Part shown: positions 1 to 10,357 of the stretch, piece after piece
Position numbering within the stretch: position 1 is the stretch's first letter
Layout: every line of letters begins with the position of its first letter
DNA from: Ceratopteris richardii
Lineage: Eukaryota; Streptophyta; Polypodiopsida; Polypodiales; Pteridaceae
Reading direction: 5' to 3'
Length of the DNA: 64,000 nt
NCBI GenBank assembly: GCA_020310875.1
Contig: CM035407.1
Span: 74,689,888 to 74,753,887 of the forward strand
The notes under the pieces: model-generated
Told to the model about the DNA's origin: nothing
Seen by the model: the letters and a program-made list of their open reading frames with translations, nothing else
Database searches by the model: none
Translations under genes and position numbers: made by a program

Positions 1-24
1 AGTATATAAGGCTTGAGGGGTAGT
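1..24 (+). other. Polypurine-tract-like end of an upstream retrotransposon interior
   Basis: The first bases end in GGCTTGAGGGGTAG directly before an LTR start (TGTTGG at 25). Complete elements in this window have the same kind of tract (TTGAGGGGGAGC) just before their 3' LTR. The LTR at 25 therefore looks like the 3' LTR of something upstream as well as the 5' LTR of element B. The tract is short, so this is an inference from position and motif. Confidence 0.45.
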
Positions 25-983
25 TGTTGGTACAATTACCTCAAGCCTAAATGCTTTGTCATTTATCCTAAAGTTCATATGTTCATTCATGTATTAGCAC
101 ATGAATAATCTCTTGTAAAAGATTGATTTTTACTCATTGTAAAAGTTCATATGAGGAATCACCTCCAATCACACGTTCTTAGGAGAATCTTTCCATGAAT
201 TATTTGGTGAGGATTTATAGAAAATCAATTCCTAAAACGTTGGAAAACTTTTAGGTAAAGATTTGAATTCAAATTTGAATCTTGGCTCTAACAAAAGGCT
301 ATAAAAAGAGGACTACCTAGTCGCATAAAAATGAGGGGCAATATAGTAGAGATTTCAAAGGAATTTGTGTGGAATATTGCACTCATATTATAGCTCTTCT
401 ATTGCCCTCACATTTTGAAATTATTGATTTACAATTTTCAATGTAATTTATGTGCATTAATACATATAATCTTCCCATGTCTCATCTCTTCTACTTTGTC
501 ATATACTACTCAGAACTATGAGCTTCTCTAATCCATTTCTTTGCATGTACTTGATCATTTGCAGTGATTTAAGTTGGTATAGATTCATTAGATAGTCTAT
601 TTGTATGGTACAGAGGTTAAATTTAATTTCCTTAGATATTCTCGAGTTATGGGCAAAACATTGCCCTCTTGTCTGCACAATGTCTACTCCCAAAAATGTC
701 GGGATAGACATCTGATTTGCTAAGCATCATTCTCTGAGCATAATTGATCATTTCAAGTGTGGTGACCAAAATATCAAGTCTTGGTTCATAGTGAAAAGTC
801 TGAGGTATCTGTTTTGATCCAATGATTTGAGGATCATCTTCCAAAGTACTTGGGTTTTCATTTGTGCTTCTTTGAAAGCTCAAGAGGTCTACTTTTCACT
901 CCTCAACTCAATTTTGACCGGTGTGAAGCAGAAATTTGCAACACCATCTCATCTCTGGAAGGTGTCCACCATCTCCTCCAACA
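25..983 (+). repeat. 5' LTR of element B
   Basis: It begins TGTTGGTACAATTACC and ends CTCCTCCAACA. The same sequence recurs with many substitutions at 23420-24487. A TATA box (TATAAAAA) lies at 300-307. It is 959 bp, against 1068 bp for its partner; most of the difference is one block of about 105 bp present only in the partner. Confidence 0.8.
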
Positions 984-1155
984 TGGGTATTAGAGAAACA
1001 TCAAGGTAAAATGGGAGGTGGATCTCCATAATTCATTGAATAATTGGACAAGGGAATATCCAAATTGGTCCCCAAGGATGAAGGCAACCTTATCTGAATT
1101 ACAGATATGGCATAAGAGAGTAGGTCGTATAGGTCAAAGGACATTGAAGCAAATA
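984..1155 (+). pseudogene. Element B: primer site, gag start and GAG-pre-integrase scrap
   Basis: TGGGTATTAGAG at 984-995 is a degraded form of the TGGTATCAGAGC tRNA-Met site. About 90 bases of a gag start follow, recognisable by the pattern LDKGNY..W..RM although stop codons interrupt it. From about 1100 the reading jumps to LQIWHKRVGRIGQRTLKQI, which belongs to the GAG-pre-integrase domain, so most of gag and all of protease are deleted. Element A interrupts the frame right after codon LKQI. Confidence 0.75.
1151..1155 (+). repeat. Target-site duplication of A, left copy (AAATA)
   Basis: AAATA immediately precedes the 5' LTR of A and matches AAATA at 10353-10357 right after the 3' LTR. Removing A and one copy restores a continuous reading of element B. 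Confidence 0.92.
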
Positions 1156-2426
1156 TGTTGGAGCAAGTCTATGACAAGCCTAAGTATTGGCTTGAGTCTC
1201 ACAAAGTCTTAGAAGAAGCTTTAAAAAGAAGACTATGTAAAGTTCACTTGTGAACTACCTCTTGTAACTTTTGAAGAGTTTACTTAATGTAAAAGTAAGA
1301 GAATCTTAAGTGGTTGAGTCCACTTGATCAAGAATGGAAAGAGGAGCCACGAATTTGTGATTTGTGGTAGGTAGAGAATCAAATCAATCATTGATTGATT
1401 GGAGAGTGATTGAGGGAAGTTAGCCTCCCGAACTCAACTATAAATAGATGGCAGTTTTAGTCGTGGTTAGAGAGACCTATGTGAAGACCTCCAAGAGCTG
1501 AGCTTTATGCCATATCAAGGTGTGCTTACAAGGCACACATACGTATCAGTAAGTCATTGTATTGTACAAGCAATATACTTTCATTTTCATGATTATTTGA
1601 GTTCATCGTTCCATGTTCTTGTGAAGTGTACTACTCACTGCCATTACTCTCAGTTTTCTTAGTCCGCTTGCAGAGATGTTTTCTCTGAGCTTGGTGCACC
1701 ATTTTGAGTGATTTAACTTGGTAACGTTAGCTCTATAATTCTACTATATGCTCACAAATTTTCATGTTATTTGGATGTTGCAATCTTCAGTTATGTTCAT
1801 TTGAAGTCAACAGGGTCTGTTCATCTTCACTTCTCTGTCAGGTACCCGACTTTTTCACTCATCTTATTAGAGCTGTTGCTCAATGATTACTTATCCAAAT
1901 TCAGTGATTTAAAGATTTTTGGATGCAGCTTACTGTCTAGTATAACCATACAAATTTTCATAATCATTGGATTTCTACATTTTGAGTTATGTTGATTTTT
2001 TTGCTCACTGGTCTATTTCTGTAGCAGCCCGTGAAAATCAAGATGATGTCATCACTTGTTAAACCTCATTCTCAGTGTGTGGTTTATTTTTTTTATGAGA
2101 TTACTCTTGAAAGTTAGATCTTTAAGTTACCTAGAGTTCCCCAAGAGGAATTAAGCTAATTGCTGCTGTGCTCAGAGAATTATGTAAAACACTGGACAGG
2201 TGTATGAACCAAGAATAGCAAGTTTTCACCTCTGAGCTAACTCCAACTTATCTATTTTGATCTATCCTTTTGAGAGTGATCTTCCAAGGTACATAGGGTG
2301 TCTAGTACATCCATTGGCAAGCCAAAAGGGCCCACCATATACTCTTGGAGTTCATTTGGCTGGTGTAGATAAGGGATTTTGCAACACCTCTTCATCTTCA
2401 AACACATACTTATCCATCTCTTCACA
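1156..2426 (+). repeat. 5' LTR of A
   Basis: This 1271-bp repeat begins TGTTGGAGCAAG and ends CATCTCTTCACA, with a near-identical partner at 9081-10352. TATAAATA at 1439-1446 is the likely core promoter. Confidence 0.93.
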
Positions 2427-2427
2427 G

Positions 2428-2440
2428 TGGTATCAGAGCA
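2428..2440 (+). promoter_or_regulatory. Primer-binding site of A (tRNA-iMet)
   Basis: TGGTATCAGAGCA lies one base after the 5' LTR. It is complementary to the 3' end of plant initiator tRNA-Met, the usual copia primer for minus-strand DNA. Confidence 0.9.
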
Positions 2441-2452
2441 AGGTTGGACAAC

Positions 2453-2556
2453 ATGGCAGATGGATTTCCTTCATCAATTGACAAATTGGATAGAGGTAAT
2501 TACTCAGCTTGGTCATTAAGAATGGAAGCTTATCTCCAAGGTAGAAGTTTATATGG
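2453..2556 (+). pseudogene. Element A gag, N-terminal piece
   Basis: The ATG at 2453 opens MADGFPSSIDKLDRGNYSAW, the conserved copia Gag start also seen in D, G and H (LDR-NYPAW-MRMEA). The frame runs about 35 codons and is then cut by element N, which lands inside the codons for LYG. The remainder resumes after 4961. Gag would form the cytoplasmic virus-like particle; here it is non-functional. Confidence 0.85.
2552..2556 (+). repeat. Target-site duplication of N, left copy (TATGG)
   Basis: TATGG at 2552-2556 matches TATGG at 4962-4966 directly outside the TG...CA ends of N. Five bases is the normal copia or gypsy duplication length. Confidence 0.85.
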
Positions 2557-3150
2557 TGTTGGCATACAAAGCAACAGAGGAGTCATGCACAATACGGCAA
2601 CAAGGCCAAATCATTTTTTTCCATGGACTATTTACAACTCAAGTGATTTTAATCACTACACAAACATTGTAAATCCCATTTTTGGTAGAATAGACTCCAT
2701 TTTGTGCAAGCCGAGGAGTCCTCGAGCTTGAGGAGTATTAGAACTAGCGACATATCAATTTTCATAATTTTTAGACTCTGTTTGAGCCCTCAAATAGACT
2801 CTAGAACCTAATTTTTAACTAGGCCGGACACTAGGTCTGGACAAGACCAAAGCTAGTTAGAAAACTATAAAAAGAGCTAGAGAGCTCATTTTTGGGGTTA
2901 GATTGTTTGTGAATTGAGCTTATGTAAGAGACCTTTTGATTAATGCAAAAAACTCCATTGTTTCTCTCCTTGTTCTTGCTTTGTGTGCGCGTGTGTGTGT
3001 ATGTGTGTGCATGCTTGTGTGCTTCTCACTCATGCACTTGTGCCTTCACTTGCTCATAGTCTTCATACTAGTCCTCACGTCTCCACGGATTGACAATTAT
3101 GAGGTGAATCTTCTCACGTTGGTACTCACAATTGTGCTAGAGTGACACCA
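2557..3150 (+). repeat. 5' LTR of N
   Basis: It begins TGTTGGCATAC and ends GTGACACCA. TATAAAAA at 2865-2872 is the probable TATA box. A GT-rich run lies near 2985-3020. Confidence 0.85.
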
Positions 3151-3154
3151 AATT

Positions 3155-3172
3155 TGGCGCCGTTGCCGGGGA
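3155..3172 (+). promoter_or_regulatory. Primer-binding site of N (tRNA-Asp type)
   Basis: TGGCGCCGTTGCCGGGGA is complementary to the 3' end of plant tRNA-Asp(GUC). This primer is familiar from plant Ty3/gypsy elements of the Tat/Athila type and differs from the tRNA-Met site of every copia element here. Confidence 0.8.
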
Positions 3173-3654
3173 GAGAGCTTCGAGGACGAGCGTGTGATGG
3201 TAAGACGTCGAGTTGAGACATTGGAGTTATAGGTAATATCCTTCTTTCTCTTAATTTTTCTTCATTTTTTCCTTACTTTCGCATCACCATCATCACCATC
3301 ATCATCTCCACCATCTCCCACCTCCATCTCCTTCTCCAGAAAAAATTTCAGTTTTTTGGTCATATTACACCCCCCACCTCATTTCCCTCATTTCATTGTG
3401 AGAGAGAGCGAGAGAGAGCTTGCATGCTATCTGTTTTTGGTGTGTTTTTGAGCTTTTGTTGCAGGAACTAGCTGTACCACCTTCTCCAGTAGTGTGCGCA
3501 GGTACGACAGACTTTGCACAGGTCCCGGGACGACGACCTCTGTCTGTCGCGACAGACAGAAAAACTTAAAATTTTGTGAATGCATGTTTGTCACGGTAAC
3601 CTACACCATTAGGGCACTCTAAATCACTAGAAGTTTCTCAAAAATTTGCGTTTT
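3173..3654 (+). other. Non-coding leader of N
   Basis: I see no coding sense here. It holds a pyrimidine-rich CACCAT/CATC stretch around 3280-3330 and a GAGA run near 3400-3418. A perfect 22-bp palindrome at 3539-3560 is centred on GTCGCGAC and foreshadows the downstream array. Confidence 0.6.
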
Positions 3655-4310
3655 TTCAGTCTATCGCGACAGACACCGTCTATCGCGACAGACACTGTCT
3701 ATCGCGACAGACACCATCTATCGCGACAGACAGAGACCCACGATAGACCCCGTCTATCGCGACAGACACCGTCTATCGCGACAGACCAAAATTCGACGAC
3801 AGACCAAATCACGACAGACGACAGACAGCGTCTATCGCGACAGACACCGTCTATCGCGACAGACCAGTCTATCGCGACAGACCAAATCACGACAGACGAC
3901 AGACAGCGTCTATCGCGACAGACACCGTCTATCGCGACAGACCAGTCTATCACGACAGACACCGTCTATCGCGACATACCAAATCACGACAGACGACAGA
4001 CAGCGTCTATCGCGACAGACACCGTCTATCGCGACAGACCAGTCTATCGCGACAGACACCGTCTATCGCGACAGACCAAATCACGACAGACGACAGACAG
4101 CGTCTATTGCGACAGACACCGTCTATCGCGACAGACCAGTCTATCGCGACAGACCAGTCTATCGCGACAGACACCGTCTATCGCGACAGACCAAATCACG
4201 ACAGACGACAGACAGCGTCTATCGCGATAGACCAGTCTATCGCGACAGACACCGTCTATCGCGACAGACCAAATCACGCCAGACGACAGACAGCGTCTAT
4301 CGCGAGAGAC
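3655..4310 (+). repeat. TCGCGA tandem array inside N
   Basis: About 25 copies of GTCTATCGCGACAGAC occur, alternating with CACC, CA and AAATCACGACAGACGACAGACAGC spacers. This gives a higher-order period of roughly 75-95 bp. Each unit carries the palindrome TCGCGA inside the near-palindrome TCTRTCGCGAYAGA. The array is much richer in CG than its surroundings. It stays open in one plus-strand frame (3646-4230), but that protein is only the repeat read out (SRQTPSIATD), so I do not call a gene. Confidence 0.85.
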
Positions 4311-4311
4311 G

Positions 4312-4905
4312 TGTTGGCATACAAAGCAACATAGGAGTCATGCACAATATGGCAACAAGGCCAAATCATTTTTTTCCATGGACTATTTACAACTCAAGTG
4401 ATTTTAATCACTACACAAACATTGTAAATCCCGTTTTTGGTAGAATAGACTCCATTTTGTGCAAGCCGAGGAGTCCTCGAGCTTGAGGAGTATTAGAACT
4501 AGCGACATATCAATTTTCATAATTTTTAGACTCTGTTTGAGCCCTCAAATAGACTCTAGAACCTAATTTTTAACTAGGCCGGACACTAGGTCTGGACAAG
4601 ACCAAAGCTAGTTAGAAAACTATAAAAAGAGCTAGAGAGCTCATTTTTGGGGTTAGATTGTTTGTGAATTGAGCTTATGTAAGAGACCTTTTGATTAATG
4701 CAAAGAACTCCATTGTTCCTCTCCTTGTTCTTGCTTTGTGTGCGCGTGTGTGTGTATGTGTGTGCATGCTTGTGTGCTTCTCACTCATGCACTTGTGCCT
4801 TCACTTGCTCATAGTCTTCATACTAGTCCTCACGTCTCCACAGATTGACAATTATGAGGTGAATCTTCTCACGTTGGTACTCACCATTGTGCTAGAGTGA
4901 CACCA
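4312..4905 (+). repeat. 3' LTR of N
   Basis: It has the same length as the 5' LTR (594 bp), with about seven substitutions. No polypurine tract precedes it; the tandem array abuts it directly. Confidence 0.85.
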
Positions 4906-4961
4906 AATTTGGCGCCGTTGCCGTATTGTGCATGACTCCTCTGTTGCTTTGTATGCCAACA
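4906..4961 (+). repeat. Primer-site carry-over plus 38-bp inverted LTR end
   Basis: 4906-4923 repeats the bases that follow the 5' LTR (AATT plus TGGCGCCGTTGCCG). 4924-4961 is the exact reverse complement of 2557-2594. At the one site in this span where the two LTRs differ (CAGAGG against CATAGG), the tail matches the 5' LTR. Confidence 0.9.
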
Positions 4962-5861
4962 TATGGTTATGTGGCTGGAGATGAAGTTATGCCAAGTTTC
5001 AGGAACAAACGTCAACCAACACAAGAAGAGCAAGAAAGATTGAGCACATGGTGTTCCAAGGATGCACTTGCAAGGTCTTATCTCCTCAACTCTATCTCAG
5101 ATTTTTTGTTGCCTCACATTAGAAGTTGTAAGACATCTCAGGAAGTGTAGGATGCACTTGAAGCTTTCTTTTCTTGAAGTACCAAAGCTAGGAAGCATCA
5201 ACTATGGCTGGATTTCACAACTCTCAAGAAGGCTCCCAAACAAAATGTTACTGATTTTGTCACAAAGCTCAAGGACATAGCGGATCAGTTGGGAAGCATT
5301 GCAGAGGTAATAGATGAAGAGAAAATTGTAAGGCAGGTCATCAATGGCTTGAAGGTAGATGATAAGTGGGAAGCATTCACCACAGCTATGGATTTGTACA
5401 TGGACATGCATGTACCTGATTTCAACACACTCATTGGGCAACTACTTACTCAAGAGGCAAAGCTTATAAAAAATGGAGAAAGCTCTAAAGGTAATCAATC
5501 TTCAGCTTTATACACTGATAAAAGCAAGTCCAAAGATAACAAAGGAAAGGCAAAGAAAGTGGATGATGAAGCAGGTACATATCAAGCTAACTATGCAGGT
5601 AGAGGAAGACATGGCAGAGGTAGAGGAAGAGGAGGTAGACAAGGCAGGGGGAGATCCCAAGACTCCAACTCATGTTCTATTTGTGGATTAACTAATCATA
5701 CAACTGAAAATTGCTTTAGGAATTCCAGGAATCAAAGAGGCAGAGGATACAATAGAGGAAGTTATGGCTATTCAAGAGGAAGGTTCAACAACTACCATGG
5801 CAACTACAACAACTACAATCATTCAAACTATCAAGGAGGCTACAAAGGAAGGAGAGACTAA
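4962..5861 (+). pseudogene. Element A gag, C-terminal piece
   Basis: Gag resumes at YGYVAGDEVMPSF. It shifts frame near 5150 and then runs open from 5289 to a TAA at 5859-5861. Visible parts are the copia Gag core (VRQVINGLKVDDKWEAF), a basic Gly/Arg-rich stretch, a CX2CX4HX4C zinc knuckle (CSICGLTNHTTENC, about 5671-5712) and an Asn/Tyr-rich tail. The zinc knuckle would bind the genomic RNA. Pol continues in the same frame after the stop, whereas the relatives D, G and H have no stop there. Confidence 0.88.
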
Positions 5862-8800
5862 AATAACTACACAGAAGACTCAAACAAAGAGGATTCATTA
5901 TTGATCATGAACATGGCTATGCCACAAGGTAAATCTGATGAGCATGTTTTCTACATAGATTCAGGTTGTTCAAATCATGTGGCAGGAAATGTGGCACTCC
6001 TATTAGATTTAGAAGATCCAAGGAATAAGCATGAGGTACAAACAGGAGATTATACAAAACATCCTGTGGAGAAAATAGGCAATGTCAAAGCACCTGATGG
6101 AAACATCAACCTACTTAGTAAGGTACTCTATGTCCCTACCATTACAAAGAATTTGATAAGTGTTGGGCAGATAGTAGAGAAAGGGTTGCAAGTCAGGTTC
6201 ACAAAAGCAGGAGCATTGGTTGAAGATCCAAGTCAAGGATTCAGAAGAATTGCAAAAGGTGAAAAGATAGGTAGATTGTTCACATTTGAATTACAGGACA
6301 CTAGAAACATTGCTCTCTTTAATTATGGTAGTCAGACACTCACAGAATTGGAAGTATGGCACAAAAGGTTAGCACATATTGGTGAAAGGTCATTAAAGAA
6401 AATCTGCAGGGACCAAAGTTTACTTGGACTTCCTAATTTGTCAAAACAACATATGATTTATAAGTGTAGTGCATGTCAATTTGGAAAGTCTCACAGGTTA
6501 CCATTCATGAAGAAAGGTTATATGCATGGAGATCTCTTGGAGTTGGTTCATAGAGATGTATGGGGACCTAGCAAGGAAGCTTCAATATCTGGATCAAGGT
6601 ATTATGTTCCCTTTATTGATGATTGCAGCAGATGGACTATCCTATTCTTTATGAAACACAAAGATGAAGTTTTTTCATGTTTCAAAAGATATTTGGCTCT
6701 TGTGGAGAACCAAACAGGTAAATCACTAAAAAGGCTAAGGTCAGATGGAGGGGGAGAATACTTCTCCCATGATTTTGATTCTTTTCTTCAAGAAAGAGGA
6801 ATCAAAAGAGAGGTAACTACAAGGTACACTCCTGAGCAAAATGGAGTGGCAGAAAGGAGGAATAGGACAATTGTTGAAGCTGCAAGGTCTATGTTAAATG
6901 AAAAGCATTTACCTAATTACTTATGGGCTGAGGCTGTATCTATAGCCACTTACTTGATTAACAGGTTGCCTTCAAAATCCCTTGATGGGATGACTCCATA
7001 TGAGGCTTGGAATGGAAGAAGACCAAGCTTAGATCATTGTAAAATTTTTGGATGTATTGCTTTCGCTCATGTTCCTTCACAGGTTAGAGGCAAGATGGAT
7101 CCAAAGGCAGAAAGGTGTGTATTTATTGGATATGACAACAATCAAAAAAGCTACAGGTTATACAACCCTACCAACAAAGGATTCTTGGTAAGCAGAGATG
7201 TAGTTTTTGATGAGAACAATTCATGGTATGAAGATTCATGGAGGAAGATCAATTTACCATATGATCTTGAAGAAGATTTTCCAAATCTTGGTAGAGAACA
7301 ATCAAAGATTGAAGAACAAGACACCTCAGAGGATGATGAAGAATCTCACATGGAAAAGATCAAAGCATGGAAGTCTAAAGGTAAAGCAAAATTGCAGGAA
7401 CTTGGACATGAGGCACAATCATCACATCATGGCCTAAGAAGATCTATGAGGGAAAAGAAAAAACCAGAAAGGTATGGGTTTGACACCTCATTAGTAACTA
7501 AACATTCTATCTACATAGCACAGGACATAAACCAAGAGGAGCCATCATCATTTGAAGAGGCCAAAGCAAAAACAGAATGGAAGCATGCAATGAAGGAAGA
7601 GATTGAAGCACTTGAGGAAAACAACACTTGGGATTTGGTGCCCAAGACTTCATCCATGAAGGTAATAGGCTCAAGATGGGTCTATAAACTCAAGAAGAAT
7701 TCTGATGGTTCCATTAACAGGTATAAGGCAAGGCTTGTAGCAAAAGGCTTTACACAAACTCAGGGAATTGATTATGAGGAGACCTTCTCTCCTGTGGCAA
7801 AGATGCCTACTATTAGGGTTTTGCTTAGTATTGCCTCTTCCAAGAATTGGAAGATACTTCAACTAGATGTAAAGAATGCATTCTTGAATGGTTGGATAAC
7901 AGAAGAGGTATATATGGCACAACCACCTGGTTTTGAGAATCAAGTTTATCCTGATTATGTGTGTAAACTTAACAAAGCATTATATGGTCTCAAGCAAGCT
8001 CCAAGAGCTTGGAATTTCAGGCTTGTTTCATTCTTTTAGGACAAAGGCTTTCAACCAAGCAAGGCAGAGTAATTCTGAGGTCATCTACCTATGTGTATAT
8101 GTAGATGATATTATATTGACAGGAAATGATGCAGATGGTATGAAGAAGATCAAAGATCAGATGAGAGAAGAGTTCAAGATAAGTGATTTGGGTTCACTTA
8201 CCTACTTCCTAGGTTTGGAAGTTGTCTACAAAGATCATGGTTTGTTTCTCACTCAAAGAAAGTACATTAAGGACATGTTGGCAAAATTCAAGATGCAAGA
8301 TTGTAAGATTGCAGGTACTCCAATGGAGGTCAAGCACAAATTGAGCTCACATGAAGGTGAACTCATAGAGGACATCACATCATATCAAAGTCTAGTGGGT
8401 AGTCTCAACTATGCCACATTGACAAGAGTAGATATATGTTACAGTGTGAGTGTGCTAAGTCAATTTATGCACACACCAAGGAAACCACATATGGATGCTG
8501 CCAAAAGGATTCTCAAGTATCTCAAAGGAACCATAAATGAAGGACTTTATTATCCTTATGTATCTGATTTAGGTTTGAAGCTATTTTCTGATGCAGATTG
8601 GGCTGGCTCCAAGGAAGATAGAAGGAGCACTTCAGGTTATCTTACCTTTGCAGGTTCAAAGATTATTTCATGGTCATCCAAGAAGCAACCCACAGTTGCT
8701 CTCTCTTCTACTAAAGCTGAATATAGAGGTCTTGCCATAGCTACACAAGAAGCTATGTGGATGAAGACATTATTCAAAGATCTTGGATTGGAGTTTGGAA

Positions 8801-9048
8801 CTCCAACTATTTTTTGTGACAATATGAGTTCTATTCACTTGGCTGCTAATCCTATTTTTCATGCAAGGACTAAACATATTGAAGTTCATTATCACTATGT
8901 ATGAGAGAAGGTTCTAAGCAAAGAGATTCAAATATCATATGTGTCCACTCATCAACAATGTGCAGATATTCTAACCAAAGCATTGGATGGTACAAAGCTT
9001 TGCAAATTCAAGGCTATGATTGGTTTGCAGGTAATCTTGGAAGATTGA
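5862..9048 (+). pseudogene. Element A pol (protease, integrase, RT, RNase H), broken
   Basis: An open frame runs from 5901 to 8039. It shows the aspartic protease site ([10 protein letters not shown], about 5950), the GAG-pre-integrase motif [12 protein letters not shown], the [11 protein letters not shown] zinc pair, integrase motifs ([27 protein letters not shown]) and the RT start through DVKNAFLNG and [12 protein letters not shown] frameshift near 8030 moves the rest to another frame: RT catalytic YVDD (about 8098-8109), then RNase H (SDADWAGS..DRRSTSGY) and HARTKHIEVHYH. A TGA at 8902-8904 replaces a conserved Arg codon before the last 48 codons. The first integrase motif has HRD where relatives have HTD, keeping the catalytic Asp. 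Confidence 0.93.
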
Positions 9049-9069
9049 AGACCTCAAGCATACTTGGCT

Positions 9070-9080
9070 TGAGGGGGAGC
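9070..9080 (+). promoter_or_regulatory. Polypurine tract of A
   Basis: TGAGGGGGAGC lies directly before the 3' LTR and is the plus-strand DNA primer site. Confidence 0.88.
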
Positions 9081-10352
9081 TGTTGGAGCAAGTCTATGAC
9101 AAGCCTAAGTATTGGCTTGAGTCTCATAAAGTCTTAGAAGAAGCTTTAAAAAGAAGACTATGTAAAGTTCACTTGTGAACTACCTCTTGTAACTTTTGAA
9201 GAGTTTACTTAATGTAAAAGTAAGAGAATCTTAAGTGGTTGAGTCCACTTGATCAAGAATGGAAAGAGGAGCCACGAATTCGTGATTTGTGGTAGGTAGA
9301 GAACCAAATCAATCATTGATTGATTGGAGAGTGATTGAGGGAAGTTAGCCTCCCAAACTCAACTATAAATAGATGGCAGTTTTAGTCGTGGTTAGAGAGA
9401 CCTATGTGAAGACCTCCAAGAGCTGAGCTTTATGCCATATCAAGGTGTGATTACAAGGCACACATATGTATCAGTAAGTCATTGTATTGTACAAGCAATA
9501 TACTTTCATTTTCATGATTATTTGAGTTCATCTTTCCATGTTCTTGTGAAGTGTACTACTCACTGCCATTACTCTCAGTTTTCTCAGTCAGCTTGCAGAG
9601 ATGTTTTCTCTGAGATTGGTGCATCATTTTCAGTGATTTAACTTGGTAACGTTAGCTCTATAAGTCTACTATATGCTCAAAAATGTTCATGTCATTTGGA
9701 TGTTGCAATCTTCAGTTATGTTCATTTGAAGTCAACAGGGTCTGTTCATCTTCACTTCTCTGTCAGGTACCCGACTTTTTCACTCATCTTGTCAGAGCTG
9801 TTTCTCAGTGATTACTTATCCACATTCAGTGATTTAAAGCTATTTGGATTCCGCTTACTGTCTAGTATAACCATAAAAATTTTCATAATGATTGGATTTC
9901 TACATTTTGAGTTATGTTGATTTTTCTGCTCACTGGTCTATTTCTGTAGCAGCCAATGAAAATCGGGATGATGTCATCACTTGTTAAACCTCATTCTCAG
10001 TGTATGGTTTATTATTTTTTATGAGATTACTCTTGAAAGTTAGCTCTTTAAGTTACCTAGAGTTCCCCAAGAGGAATTAAGCTAATTGCTGCTGTGCTTA
10101 GAGAATTATGTAAAACACTGGACAGGTGTATGAACCAAGAATAGCAAGTTTTCACCTCTGAGCTAACTCCAACTTATCTGTTTTGATCTATCTTTTTGAG
10201 AGTGATCTTCCAAGGTACATAGGGTGTCTAATACATCCATTGGCAAGCTAAAAGGGCCCACCATATACTCCTGGAGTTCATTTGGCTGGTGTAGATCACG
10301 GATTTTGCAACACCTCTTCATCTTCAAACACATACTTATCCATCTCTTCACA
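9081..10352 (+). repeat. 3' LTR of A
   Basis: This is the 1272-bp partner of 1156-2426, with TATAAATA at 9364-9371. Confidence 0.93.
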
Positions 10353-10357
10353 AAATA
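10353..10357 (+). repeat. Target-site duplication of A, right copy (AAATA)
   Basis: This is the right-hand AAATA of the pair. The reading of element B resumes immediately after it. Confidence 0.92.

Larger units (their letters stand above)
2557..4961 (+). mobile_element. Non-coding LTR element N with an aberrant 3' end
   Basis: This 2405-bp insertion lies in the gag of A. It has two 594-bp LTRs (2557-3150 and 4312-4905) that differ at about 7 positions, a tRNA-Asp-type primer site at 3155-3172, and an interior of about 1.1 kb with no retroelement protein, ending in a CG-rich tandem array. After the 3' LTR come 18 bases identical to the sequence following the 5' LTR (AATT plus most of the primer site). 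A perfect 38-bp inverted copy of the 5' LTR start follows at 4924-4961. The outermost ends are therefore TGTTGGCAT and ATGCCAACA, flanked by TATGG. The primer site suggests mobilisation by a Ty3/gypsy-type partner rather than by the copia elements around it. Confidence 0.85.
1156..10352 (+). mobile_element. Ty1/copia LTR retrotransposon A, complete but decayed
   Basis: This 9197-bp element includes a 2405-bp insertion, N. It has LTRs at 1156-2426 and 9081-10352, a tRNA-Met primer site at 2428, gag, protease, integrase, RT and RNase H in copia order, and a polypurine tract at 9070-9080. Perfect AAATA duplications flank it. The LTRs differ at roughly 35-40 of about 1270 positions by eye. The polyprotein is broken by N, by frame changes near 5150 and 8030, and by stops at 5859 and 8902, so it is not autonomous. 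Confidence 0.95.

Noticed and set aside
3646..4230. Open frame of 194 codons across the TCGCGA array
   Set aside because: It is the tandem repeat translated; the opposite strand is equally open over part of it (3699-3962).
3655..4310. CRISPR-like appearance of regularly repeated palindromic units
   Set aside because: The spacers are themselves repeats of the same family (AAATCACGACAGACGACAGAC, CACC), there are no unique spacers, and the context is a plant LTR element.
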